Source: Bacteroidota bacterium
GTDB taxonomy: Bacteria > Bacteroidota > Bacteroidia > Chitinophagales > Chitinophagaceae
Direction: 5' to 3'
Length of the DNA: 53,186 nucleotides
NCBI GenBank assembly: GCA_018266455.1
Contig: JAFEAJ010000027.1
Span: 1-53,186 of the forward strand
The position numbers and the translations under genes were made by a program. Position 1 is the first letter of the stretch; each line of letters starts with the position of its first letter. Of the stretch, positions 16,724 through 25,304 are shown one piece after another. A model generated the notes under the pieces. The model saw only the letters and a list, made by a program, of their open reading frames with translations. It made no database searches and was not told where the DNA came from.

Positions 16724-17200
16724 ATGTTTATAAAAAATTACATAAAAAATATTTTCAGCGCAGTGAAATCACTGCTTGTTGGCATGAAGAGGACCTTGTA
16801 TTATTTCACGCACCACAAAGAAATCATCACTCAGCAGTATCCTGACAACCGCGATACGCTTATTTTGCCTGAGCGTTTCAAAGGCGAAGTGGTGATGCCG
16901 CATAATGAAAATAACGAGCATCGCTGCACTGGTTGCACGGCTTGCGAACTGGCATGCCCCAATGGATCGATTAAAGTGATCACTAAATTTGATATTTCGC
17001 CCGACGGCAAAAAGAAAAAGGCAATCGACAAATTAGTCTATCACCTTGAACTATGCACCATGTGCAATTTGTGTGTTGAAGCCTGCCCTTCGGATGCCAT
17101 CAAAATGGCTCAGACTTTTGAACACAGCGTGTACGACAGGAACCAACTAACGAAAACACTAAACAACCCCGGGTCAAAAATCATGGATGGGGTGGAGTGA
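16724..17200 (+). CDS. nuoI: NADH-quinone oxidoreductase subunit I, 2x[4Fe-4S]
   Basis: 158 residues from the ATG at 16724. The frame is open to 16553, but that part overlaps nuoH and has no homology. Two [4Fe-4S] motifs hold clusters N6a and N6b: Cys68-x2-Cys71-x2-Cys74-x3-Cys78 (CTGCTACELACP) and Cys111-x2-Cys114-x2-Cys117-x3-Cys121 (CTMCNLCVEACP). In the full enzyme these take electrons from NuoG. Here NuoG is absent, so NuoI would be the electron entry face. A 94-bp repeat-like spacer follows. Confidence 0.96.
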   Translation: MFIKNYIKNIFSAVKSLLVGMKRTLYYFTHHKEIITQQYPDNRDTLILPERFKGEVVMPHNENNEHRCTGCTACELACPNGSIKVITKFDISPDGKKKKAIDKLVYHLELCTMCNLCVEACPSDAIKMAQTFEHSVYDRNQLTKTLNNPGSKIMDGVE

Positions 17201-17294
17201 GAAAATAATGTATAATGAACATTGAACAAAGAATATTGGACACTGAAACGGGGAGGCCGCCATTCATCATTTATCATTCACCATTTTAAGACTG
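17201..17294. repeat. A+T-rich repeat-like spacer between nuoI and nuoJ
   Basis: Contains GAACATTGAACAAAGAATAT on the left and ATTTATCATTCACCATTTTA on the right. The arms are partly complementary and the right arm matches the end of the nuoC-nuoD spacer. Confidence 0.5.
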
Positions 17295-17813
17295 ATGAAG
17301 GGATCTACTATCGTATTTTATTTGCTTGCGCTGCTCACGTTGGTTTGTGGGATACTGTCCGTTTCCACAAGGCAAATTTTCCGCGCCGCCATCTATTTAT
17401 TGTTCACCTTGATAGGCATTGCCGGCATCTACTTCTGGCTTGACTATCAGTTCATCGCTGCGGTGCAAATCGTGGTGTACGTTGGCGGCATAGTGGTGCT
17501 GATCATCTTTTCCATTTTCCTTACCCAGCAAACAGGCGAGCGGTTGCCCAGGCAAAAGCCGGGCAGAAAAATATTTTCAGCATTAGCCGTATTCTGTGGG
17601 TTTGCTTTCACGATGTTACAGGTTTTTCAGCATGAATTCACCGGGACTTTGGAAGAAGGGGCACAGCCTTCTGTTCAAAATATCGGCAAGCTGATGCTCG
17701 GCACACAAAACGGCGGTTATGCCTTACCGTTCGAATTAGTGTCCATGCTGTTATTGGCAGCCCTGGTCGGGTGCATTGTGATTGCAATAAAAAATAAAGA
17801 AGAAGCTAAATGA
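17295..17813 (+). CDS. nuoJ: NADH-quinone oxidoreductase subunit J
   Basis: 172 residues with five predicted membrane helices. The family pattern is clear: SVSTRQIFRAAIYLLFTLIG and AVQIVVYVGGIVVLIIFSIF (the pi-bulge helix region), then the C-terminal helix VSMLLLAALVGCIVIA. It is a membrane-arm subunit of complex I. The stop codon overlaps the nuoK start by four bases (ATGA), indicating translational coupling. Confidence 0.95.
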   Translation: MKGSTIVFYLLALLTLVCGILSVSTRQIFRAAIYLLFTLIGIAGIYFWLDYQFIAAVQIVVYVGGIVVLIIFSIFLTQQTGERLPRQKPGRKIFSALAVFCGFAFTMLQVFQHEFTGTLEEGAQPSVQNIGKLMLGTQNGGYALPFELVSMLLLAALVGCIVIAIKNKEEAK

Positions 17814-18124
17814 CAGAACCGGGACTATATCACCTATTATTTATCAGCGGAGCGCTTTTCTTTGCCGGCATTTATGGCTTTTTTACGAGGAGGAACCTGG
17901 TCACCATGCTGATGAGCGTTGAATTAATACTGAACAGCGTGAACCTGAATTTTATAGCTTTCAACAAATACCTGTGGCCCGGAAAAATGGAGGGATTGTT
18001 CTTTACGCTGTTTATTATCGCCATTGCTGCGGCAGAAGCAGCGGTTGCAATAGCTATTATAATAAATGTTTACAGGACCCATCAATCCATAGATGTTGAA
18101 AAAGCGGAAGAAATGAAATACTAG
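17810..18124 (+). CDS. nuoK: NADH-quinone oxidoreductase subunit K
   Basis: 104 residues with three membrane helices. Conserved: GIYGFFTRRNLVTMLMSVEL (helix 2 glutamate in SVELILNSVNLNF) and AAAEAAVAIAIIINVYR (helix 3 glutamate). Both glutamates are part of the proton path in the membrane arm. The start overlaps nuoJ by four bases and two bases separate it from nuoL. Confidence 0.95.
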   Translation: MTEPGLYHLLFISGALFFAGIYGFFTRRNLVTMLMSVELILNSVNLNFIAFNKYLWPGKMEGLFFTLFIIAIAAAEAAVAIAIIINVYRTHQSIDVEKAEEMKY

Positions 18125-18126
18125 TT

Positions 18127-20061
18127 ATGCCAAATACCACGTTCATCATATTAATTCTTTTGCTGCCGTTAGTGAGCTTTGTGCTGCTCGGCCTATTCGG
18201 CAGGAAATATATAAAAGCTGGCTCTGGCATTATTGCTACCATCTTATTGTTAGCTACATTTCTCGTTTCTATATATACCGCCTGTCATTATTTTTTTGAA
18301 TACGGAAAGATAAACGGCGTTTATGAAAAACTGGTCCCTGTAAAATATACATGGCTTGCTTTCTCAAACGGGCTTGCTATTGACATGGGCGTTTTGCTCG
18401 ATCCTATTTCTTCGATGATGCTTGTGGTAGTAAGTTTAGTTTCTTTAATGGTGCATATTTACAGCCTGGTTTACATGAAAGGCGAAGAAAGGTTCTCCAC
18501 TTATTATGCGTTCCTGGGATTGTTCACTTTTTCCATGTTAGGGCTGGTAGTGTCGGTGAACATTTTCCAGATCTATTTTTTTTGGGAGCTGGTGGGCGTT
18601 TCATCATTCCTGCTCATCGGTTATTACTACGACAGGCCAAGCGCCGTAGCTGCTTGCAAGAAAGCATTCATAGTTACCAGGTTTGCTGATGCTGGTTTTT
18701 TGATTGGCATATTAATACTCTCTTATTACTCCGGCACCCTGGATTTTGCGGCACTTATTGAAAAACTAACTGCGCCGGGCTCAACCGAACTGGGCAATGC
18801 ACTGAGCGCATCGTTCCTTGGCCTGTCTGCATTAACCTGGGGAATGTTGCTGGTGTTCATGGGCGCTGCAGGAAAAAGCGCCATGTTCCCGCTGCACATC
18901 TGGCTGCCCGATGCAATGGAAGGGCCGACGCCAGTGTCTGCATTGATACATGCAGCGACCATGGTAGTGGCAGGCGTTTTCCTGGTGGCGAGGCTATTCC
19001 CCGTGTTCGCATTGTCTGCGCCTGAAGTGTTGAATGTAGTCGCTTACATTGGGGCATTCTCCGCACTCTTCGCGGCCATCATCGCATGTGCGCAAACGGA
19101 TATCAAAAGAGTGCTCGCCTATTCCACCATGTCGCAGATTGGGTACATGATGTTTGCATTGGGCGTTTCAAAATATGGCGGGGAAGGCGGGTTAGGGTAC
19201 ACTGCATCTATGTTCCACCTGTTCACCCATGCCATGTTCAAAGCATTATTGTTCCTCTGCGCAGGAGCAATCATCCATTTTGTGCACAGCAACGAAATGA
19301 AAGACATGGGCGGGCTTAGAAAATTTTTGCCGGTCACCCATTTTACTTTCCTGATAGCCTGCCTCGCCATTTCAGGCGTTCCATTCTTCTCGGGTTTTTT
19401 CAGCAAAGAAGAAATATTAACTGCAGCATTGAATCATAATATAGCCATTTATTGGGCAGGGCTGGCTACCGCTGGGCTAACTTCGTTCTACATGTTCCGT
19501 TTGTATTTTAATATTTTTTGGGGAAAGGAATTCCGCCAGCATGGCGAAACCCGCAGGGAAGGCGGGTTTGCCATGAAGGCGCCCATGATACTGTTAGCCA
19601 TCGGGGCAGCGCTTGCCGGCTACATCCCTTTTGGGAAATTTATAAGCAGTGATGGCAAGGCCCTCGCTATCCCTTTCGAATTAAAACATGCTATTGCCCC
19701 GGTAGCGCTTTCTTTTGTTGGGGCCCTTATCGCAGCTTGGCTTTATCTCAGGCAAAACAATAAACCCCAGAAAATAGCCGCATCATTAAGTGCATTGCAC
19801 CAATCGGCCTATCGTAAATTTTATATTGACGAAGGATATCTTTTCATCACCCAAAAAATCATTTTCAATATTGTCGGGAAAACTGCGGATTGGTTTGACA
19901 AGAATATGGTGAACGGCCTCGTGAACTTAACGGCATCATCAACACAAGCTTTTTCGTTTGCCACAAAAAAAATGCAATCCGGAAAAGTGCAGCAATACGC
20001 TATTTATTTTTTGGGAGGCGCCATCCTGCTTGCGGTTTTATTTGTTTACGTATGGAAATAA
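18127..20061 (+). CDS. nuoL: NADH-quinone oxidoreductase subunit L
   Basis: 644 residues, the distal antiporter-like pump subunit with the long lateral helix. Landmarks: WELVGVSSFLLIGYYYDRPS (conserved glutamate of helix 5), GKSAMFPLHIWLPDAMEGPT with the pump-region lysine, VSALIHAATMVVAGVFL, TDIKRVLAYSTMSQIGYM, and the C-terminal helices. All residues of the core pattern are present and the length is normal. It is spaced 19 bp from nuoM. Confidence 0.96.
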   Translation: MPNTTFIILILLLPLVSFVLLGLFGRKYIKAGSGIIATILLLATFLVSIYTACHYFFEYGKINGVYEKLVPVKYTWLAFSNGLAIDMGVLLDPISSMMLVVVSLVSLMVHIYSLVYMKGEERFSTYYAFLGLFTFSMLGLVVSVNIFQIYFFWELVGVSSFLLIGYYYDRPSAVAACKKAFIVTRFADAGFLIGILILSYYSGTLDFAALIEKLTAPGSTELGNALSASFLGLSALTWGMLLVFMGAAGKSAMFPLHIWLPDAMEGPTPVSALIHAATMVVAGVFLVARLFPVFALSAPEVLNVVAYIGAFSALFAAIIACAQTDIKRVLAYSTMSQIGYMMFALGVSKYGGEGGLGYTASMFHLFTHAMFKALLFLCAGAIIHFVHSNEMKDMGGLRKFLPVTHFTFLIACLAISGVPFFSGFFSKEEILTAALNHNIAIYWAGLATAGLTSFYMFRLYFNIFWGKEFRQHGETRREGGFAMKAPMILLAIGAALAGYIPFGKFISSDGKALAIPFELKHAIAPVALSFVGALIAAWLYLRQNNKPQKIAASLSALHQSAYRKFYIDEGYLFITQKIIFNIVGKTADWFDKNMVNGLVNLTASSTQAFSFATKKMQSGKVQQYAIYFLGGAILLAVLFVYVWK

Positions 20062-20080
20062 TTTGTCTTAATAAAATTCG

Positions 20081-21553
20081 ATGAACCTGCTACTGCTGAT
20101 ATTGACCCCTTTGCTCACTGCCATCGCCGTTTTGCTGCCACGCAACAAACAGCATGTAAAATGGGTTTCTTTTTTCGGCTCCATAGTACAATCAGCACTG
20201 GCATTCGTGCTGTTCTTTGCTTTTCGCCGGGCAAGGACGGAAGACCCCTCCTCCCCCATGCTGTTCGAGCAAAAGCATAAGCTCTTCGAAGCGCTGAACA
20301 TCAATTTGCACCTGGGCGTGGACGGTATTTCTGTTGCCATGATATTGCTCACATCTTTTGTCGTTACAGCAGGCGTGCTCGTTTCATGGAACGTTGAAAA
20401 AATGACGAAGGAGTTCCATTTCCTGCTGATGCTGCTGGCACTCGGCGCTTACGGGCTTTTTATATCGCTTGACCTTTTCGTGCTTTTCTTTTTCCTCGAA
20501 ATTTCAGTGATACCAAAATATTTGCTGATCGGCATCTGGGGAAGCGGGAAAAAAGAATATGCCGCAAATAAATTAGCATTGATGTTAATGAGCGGCTCTG
20601 CATTGATATTGGTGGGGATACTGGGTTTGTATTTCAGCAACAATAGAGATTTCGATTTGCTAAGCTTGTCACGGGCAAGCATACCCGGTTCTGTCCAGGA
20701 TATTATATTCCCTTTAGTATTCACCGGTTTCGGCGTGTTCACCGCTTTGTTCCCTTTTCATACCTGGGTGCCCGATGGCCATTCCTCAGCGCCAACAGCA
20801 GGCTCTATGTTCCTTGCCGGCATTTCAATGAAGCTTGGCGGTTACGGCTGTTTGCGCATAGCCATTTTCCTGTTGCCACAAGCCGCGAAACATTATGCGG
20901 ACATCATCATCATCTTATCAGCCATCGGTGTTTTATATGGCGCCTTTGTTACGATGATGCAGAGGGACCTGAAATACATCAATGCCTATTCCTCAGTGAG
21001 CCATGTTGGTTTCAGCCTGCTCGCATTAGGCATGCTCACGCAAACGGCAATGGTAGGCGCAGTGATGCAAATGGTATCTCACGGTTTGATGACCGCGCTT
21101 TTCTTTGCTGTTATCGGCATGATTTACGACAGGACCCACACCAGGATGGTAAATGAAATGGGGGGGCTGATGAAAGCAATGCCTTTCATCACTACTGCAT
21201 TTTTTATTGTGGGGCTTTGCTCGCTGGGCTTGCCTGGGCTAAGCGGTTTTGTTGCCGAAATGACCATATTGGTCGGTTCATGGGAGAACAGTGGCCTGGT
21301 GCACCGAGCGGCAACGGTTGCTGCCGTTTTATCTATTGTGGTAACTGCTGTTTATATCCTCAGGGCAATTGCACATACAGCAATGGGCCCTGTGAAACAT
21401 GAACGCCATTTGCAATTAAAAGATGCAGCATGGAATGAAAAACTAGCTGCGGTTATTTTGATAGCCGGCATCCTGTCCATCGGGCTGGCGCCCGGGTGGT
21501 TGAGCGATTTGCTGAAACCGGCAACAGAAGTAATAATGAACAAGCTGAAATAG
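20081..21553 (+). CDS. nuoM: NADH-quinone oxidoreductase subunit M
   Basis: 490 residues, an antiporter-like pump subunit of complex I. Landmarks: HLGVDGISVAMILLTSFV, FFFLEISVIPKYLLIGIWG (conserved glutamate), FPFHTWVPDGHSSAPTAGS, QRDLKYINAYSSVSHVGFS and LPGLSGFVAEMTILVG. About 14 membrane helices. A 114-bp spacer with repeat-like sequence separates it from nuoN. Confidence 0.96.
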   Translation: MNLLLLILTPLLTAIAVLLPRNKQHVKWVSFFGSIVQSALAFVLFFAFRRARTEDPSSPMLFEQKHKLFEALNINLHLGVDGISVAMILLTSFVVTAGVLVSWNVEKMTKEFHFLLMLLALGAYGLFISLDLFVLFFFLEISVIPKYLLIGIWGSGKKEYAANKLALMLMSGSALILVGILGLYFSNNRDFDLLSLSRASIPGSVQDIIFPLVFTGFGVFTALFPFHTWVPDGHSSAPTAGSMFLAGISMKLGGYGCLRIAIFLLPQAAKHYADIIIILSAIGVLYGAFVTMMQRDLKYINAYSSVSHVGFSLLALGMLTQTAMVGAVMQMVSHGLMTALFFAVIGMIYDRTHTRMVNEMGGLMKAMPFITTAFFIVGLCSLGLPGLSGFVAEMTILVGSWENSGLVHRAATVAAVLSIVVTAVYILRAIAHTAMGPVKHERHLQLKDAAWNEKLAAVILIAGILSIGLAPGWLSDLLKPATEVIMNKLK

Positions 21554-21667
21554 GATAATAATAATAATAAATAGTGAATAGAGAATATAGAAGAACGCGC
21601 CAAACTTCGATATTCATTTTTTTTATGATTTTTTTATTCGGCGTTCCTGTACCAATATATATAAGCA
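21554..21667. repeat. A+T-rich repeat-like spacer between nuoM and nuoN
   Basis: Holds an ATA-type trinucleotide run (about 21555-21571), GTGAATAGAGAATATAGAAG, and ACTTCGATATTCATTTTTTT. GAATATAGAAG and CTTCGATATTC are near-complementary arms around a short G+C-rich centre, so the spacer can form a hairpin resembling those in the other nuo spacers. Confidence 0.5.
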
Positions 21668-23065
21668 ATGACTGAATTCCTGATATTAATGAAGAGCGAA
21701 CTGATGGCAACAGCGCTCATTTTTATTCTGCTTTTCATAAAAATGGGCGGCGGCATGAAAAACGGCCTTTTGTTGCAGGTGATACAGGTATTGCTGCTCG
21801 TTAACTTTATTACCGGCTTCTTTTTTAACAAAGAAGGCAACCTGTTTGGCAACATGTTCCACACTTCCGCTTTGATTGCATTTCAAAAAAACATCTTGAA
21901 CCTGGGCGTGTACCTGATCGCATTATTGAATGCGGACTGGTTGAAAAAGACTGACCACCTCCCTGAATTTTTTATATTGATGCTATCGGCATTGCTCGGC
22001 ATGTTCTTTATGGTCTCCAGCGGCAACCTGCTGATATTTTACCTGTCGCTGGAGCTTTCCAGCATTCCCGTTGCCGCCATGGCCAATTTTGATTTGCATA
22101 AGAAAAATGCTGCAGAAGGCGCTATGAAAATGATATTGTCATCTGCATTCTCATCAGGCATATTGCTGTTTGGCATTTCACTGCTATATGGCGCAATGGG
22201 CACCATCAGCTTTGCTGAAATACCACAGCACTTGGACAGTTCGCCATTACAGGTCACTGCGTTCATATTCATCTTTTCTGCTTTCGCTTTCAAGCTCTCC
22301 ATCGTTCCCTTTCATTTATGGGCTGCCGATGTATATGAAGGCTCGCCTGTGGCAACCGCTTCTTTTCTTTCCGTGGTATCGAAAGGCGCTGCCGCATTTA
22401 TTTTCATCACCATCTTATACAAAGTGTTCCAGCCCATGCAGGAGCTCTGGTATAACCTGCTGGTCACTGTGTCCGTATTAACTATGCTCCTTGGGAATTT
22501 ATTTGCGCTGAGGCAGCAGAACATCAAACGCTTTCTCGCATTTTCCTCTATTGCACAGGTGGCATTTATTGTGTTGGGCATCAGCAGTAATGATCATATA
22601 GGCATTACTTCAGTTGTTTATTTTGTGCTGGTTTATGTATTCTCCAACCTGTCCGCGTTCGGCGTTGCATCTGTCATTGCCGAGCATAGCGGCAAAGAGA
22701 ATATAGATGACTACAAAGGATTGTCCAAAACAAACCCATTCCTCGGCTGGTCTTTAACGTTAGCTTTATTCTCCTTAGCAGGCATCCCGCCAACAGCCGG
22801 TTTTTTCGGGAAATTATTTTTGCTCACTGCTGCTGCTGCTAAAGCAAGCTATTGGCTTATTATTGTGGCTGCGCTAAATATGGTCATTTCCCTTTATTAT
22901 TATCTACGCGTAGTGCGTGCCATATTTATAGACAATAATGAAATGCCAATCAAAAAAATACAAGCAGACCGCTCTGCTGAATTGGGGCTGGTCATTTGCA
23001 GCGTAGGCATTTTGTTAACCGGGATAGTGAGCTGGATTTATGATTTTATTCAATCATTACACTAA
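21668..23065 (+). CDS. nuoN: NADH-quinone oxidoreductase subunit N
   Basis: 465 residues, third antiporter-like subunit of complex I. Landmarks: LLIFYLSLELSSIPVAAMAN (conserved glutamate), KLSIVPFHLWAADVYEGSPV, QQNIKRFLAFSSIAQVAFIV and LFSLAGIPPTAGFFGKLFL. It is the last recognised nuo gene. A small proline-rich gene starts six bases after its stop. Confidence 0.96.
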   Translation: MTEFLILMKSELMATALIFILLFIKMGGGMKNGLLLQVIQVLLLVNFITGFFFNKEGNLFGNMFHTSALIAFQKNILNLGVYLIALLNADWLKKTDHLPEFFILMLSALLGMFFMVSSGNLLIFYLSLELSSIPVAAMANFDLHKKNAAEGAMKMILSSAFSSGILLFGISLLYGAMGTISFAEIPQHLDSSPLQVTAFIFIFSAFAFKLSIVPFHLWAADVYEGSPVATASFLSVVSKGAAAFIFITILYKVFQPMQELWYNLLVTVSVLTMLLGNLFALRQQNIKRFLAFSSIAQVAFIVLGISSNDHIGITSVVYFVLVYVFSNLSAFGVASVIAEHSGKENIDDYKGLSKTNPFLGWSLTLALFSLAGIPPTAGFFGKLFLLTAAAAKASYWLIIVAALNMVISLYYYLRVVRAIFIDNNEMPIKKIQADRSAELGLVICSVGILLTGIVSWIYDFIQSLH

Positions 23066-23071
23066 TTGAAA

Positions 23072-23452
23072 ATGGCTATCAACAAAAATCATGAATTTGA
23101 AGAACTGAATGGAATAAAATGCGGTATTGTGGAAAGGAATACAAAGCCCGAGAGGGCCGCTTTTCTTAAAACATTATTAGAACAAAATGGGTATTGCGTT
23201 GTCATAGCATCTTCCCCGCCGCCAAAAGCTGTACCAGCAGCACCATCTAAAGAAGGCGAAGCACCTGCCCCCGCCCCGCCCCCGCCGCCTGAAACATTCA
23301 CAGTTGGCGTTACTGATTACACGTTCAACCCCATCAACGCCATTTTTGGAAGAATGCTGAAAACAAAAGACGGGCATATTGTTACGCTTGCCTACTGGCA
23401 GCAAAAAGAAACAGTGAGCCATGATGATATCCCCTATTATGAAAGCGCATAA
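23072..23452 (+). CDS. Small proline-rich protein at the end of the nuo operon
   Basis: 126 residues from the ATG at 23072, six bases after the nuoN stop, so co-transcription with the complex I genes is almost certain. I do not recognise a named family. It has three parts: a folded-looking N-terminal segment (about 1-46, EELNGIKCGIVERNTKPERA to NGYCVVIA), a linker of proline, alanine and glutamate (about 47-75) and a C-terminal segment (about 76-126, TFTVGVTDYTFNPINAIFGR, then GHIVTLAYWQQKE). There is no signal peptide or membrane helix, so it should be cytosolic, on the side where NuoE, NuoF and NuoG would sit. An accessory or assembly role is inference from position only. Confidence 0.82.
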   Translation: MAINKNHEFEELNGIKCGIVERNTKPERAAFLKTLLEQNGYCVVIASSPPPKAVPAAPSKEGEAPAPAPPPPPETFTVGVTDYTFNPINAIFGRMLKTKDGHIVTLAYWQQKETVSHDDIPYYESA

Positions 23453-23483
23453 GCAAAACTTTTGTGTTCTCATTTTGCTTTTT
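23452..23483 (+). terminator. Terminator-like hairpin at the end of the nuo operon
   Basis: AGCAAAA (23452-23458) pairs with TTTTGCT (23473-23479), followed by a T run. It starts at the stop codon of the proline-rich gene. The stem is A+T-rich, so the strength is uncertain. Confidence 0.55.
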
Positions 23484-23701
23484 AGCTCGCCGCCAATCCC
23501 ATTTCGAACATGCTTTTATTATTTCAATAAATATTATAGGCCCGTTCACCATCAAAACGATATTGCGCCATTAGAAGATTTGTCTGTAATGCAGACTGAA
23601 CCGAAGATAAACAGTGAATGATTTCTGACAACTTTTAATTTTAACAACTAAAAACAATTAAAGTCAAACCAATATTGTTCATGTATTACATATAATTACA
23701 G

Positions 23702-24790
23702 ATGTACTCAACATTCAAAAAAATCAAAAAAAGTGGCCTACTCATTTGGGGCTTTTTCTTCCCGTTTTATGGACACCTAAATGCACAAGAAAAAAATTTC
23801 AGTGAAAGATACATGGAGGTGTATAAAAAATATTCGGATGCCGCATGTCCAATAAAAAAAGACAACATAAAACATTTCGTATATTTTGGCAAAAAAAGGA
23901 AATTAATAATAGGTCATCCATTTCTTTTACATTCCATATTCATAGGAGCACAAATTATGTACTCATGGCGTGAGCTTGAGCCTGAAAAAGGAAAATATGA
24001 TTTTTCAATTTTAAAACAGGACTATGAATATCTCAAAAACCATAGCAAAAAGCTATTTATTCAGCTACAAGATGCGACATTCAATCCCAAATATAAAGCT
24101 GTACCAGATTATTTATTGACAAAAGAATACAATGGCGGTGCTGCGTTACAATACAATGATGATAAAAAACCTGAAGGGTGGGTGGCAAAACGATGGAATA
24201 AAAAAGTAAGAGAAAGGTTTCAATTGCTCCTCCTGGCTTTAGGAAAAGAATTTGATGGAAAAATAGAAGGCATCAACCTACAAGAAACTTCAATTGGAGT
24301 AAATTCAAATACAGATACAAGTTTTTCCGAAGGACTATATCTTCAGGGATTAAAAGAAAATATGGTAGCGTTAAAAAAATCGTTCCCTACTTCAATGGTA
24401 ATGATATATGCCAATTTTATCCCAGGAGAATGGTTACCCGGAAACGACAAAGGCTATCTCCGTAGCATTTATCAATTCGGAGAAAAAATTGGTGTAGGAC
24501 TTGGGGGGCCCGATTTAATGATAAAAAGGAAAGGGCAATTAAACCATTTTCTTGCAATGATGCATGAGGAGCATTACACAGTACCTCTTTGTATTGCTGT
24601 ACAAGATGGCAACTACATCGGCAAGACCGGCGGCACAGATGAAGCAACAAGAAAAAAACCACATAATAATATTGTGCCGGTACTGCTTTCTTTCGCTAAA
24701 GACTTTTTGCATATAAATTATTTGTTTTGGTCAAACCAAGAACCCTATTTTAAAACAGATGTATTGAGTTGTATCAGTAACGATAAATAG
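23702..24790 (+). CDS. Secreted TIM-barrel hydrolase-like protein
   Basis: 362 residues. A signal peptide (1-28, ending HLNA) precedes what looks like a glycoside-hydrolase (beta/alpha)8 fold. The clue is MYSWRELEPEKGKYDF (about 86-101), the strand-loop of GH10/GH35/GH42-type barrels, followed by KKLFIQLQDATF and by GINLQETSIGV with Glu195 at a position suited to the acid/base residue. A second acidic candidate lies in YLFWSNQEPYF near the C-terminus. I cannot name the family. The gene is much more A+T-rich than the nuo genes (some stretches near 25% G+C), which suggests transfer. It opens the accessory region and is followed by a cassette-like spacer. Confidence 0.72.
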   Translation: MYSTFKKIKKSGLLIWGFFFPFYGHLNAQEKNFSERYMEVYKKYSDAACPIKKDNIKHFVYFGKKRKLIIGHPFLLHSIFIGAQIMYSWRELEPEKGKYDFSILKQDYEYLKNHSKKLFIQLQDATFNPKYKAVPDYLLTKEYNGGAALQYNDDKKPEGWVAKRWNKKVRERFQLLLLALGKEFDGKIEGINLQETSIGVNSNTDTSFSEGLYLQGLKENMVALKKSFPTSMVMIYANFIPGEWLPGNDKGYLRSIYQFGEKIGVGLGGPDLMIKRKGQLNHFLAMMHEEHYTVPLCIAVQDGNYIGKTGGTDEATRKKPHNNIVPVLLSFAKDFLHINYLFWSNQEPYFKTDVLSCISNDK

Positions 24791-25304
24791 AGGTGCTGCA
24801 TACAACATTACATTGGCAATATGGAAGGGTTACGAACATATCCGCATCTTTTTGTTCATTATCGGCTTCAGTTCAGGGCCGACCTTTTCAAATTACCAGC
24901 CCTGTTGCAAGCCTCTGGCATTATGCGCCACTTTATTTTTCGGTTATGGCTAAACATAAATACAACTTCCGTAAAATTGCAAAAAACATCAAACAACATT
25001 AATAAAAATTGCTTATTTTAGATTTGATTCAGGAAAGATGTCTTAGAAAAACACCCTCACTGAAATAGGATATAGAACATTGAATAAAATAGAAATGACG
25101 GCCAGTGAGTTTAAAATTGGAATCATTTTTTTTAAATAATCATACGAAAGGGACAAGAAATTTTTTGTTATCGGAACACAGGCATGCGGATGGATGGATT
25201 GAATTACATTGCAGTTTTTTCAATGGCAGTAGCAAGTGCTTACACCAGAACAGGATTTAGAAAATTAAGAAATAATATTTTGCTTGCATTATAATATAAT
25301 CAAC
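24791..25304. other. Gene-free spacer with a cassette-like element (E1)
   Basis: 514 bp with no credible gene. The first 160 bp (about 24791-24950) begin with a TACAAC-type end and finish with CGGTTATGG, and include GGCTTCAGTTC at 24864-24874, a motif also found in spacers E3 (30844) and E6 (32915). The rest is A+T-rich and contains nothing I can name. The open frames at 24793-25021 are artefacts of low stop density. Confidence 0.4.

Noticed and set aside
23089..23473. Glycine-rich minus-strand frames opposite the proline-rich gene
   Set aside because: They are the complement of the Pro/Ala linker and have no start context or family match.
24793..25021. Two overlapping 66-69 codon frames after the TIM-barrel gene
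   Set aside because: They run through the foldback spacer and have no domain or coding pattern.
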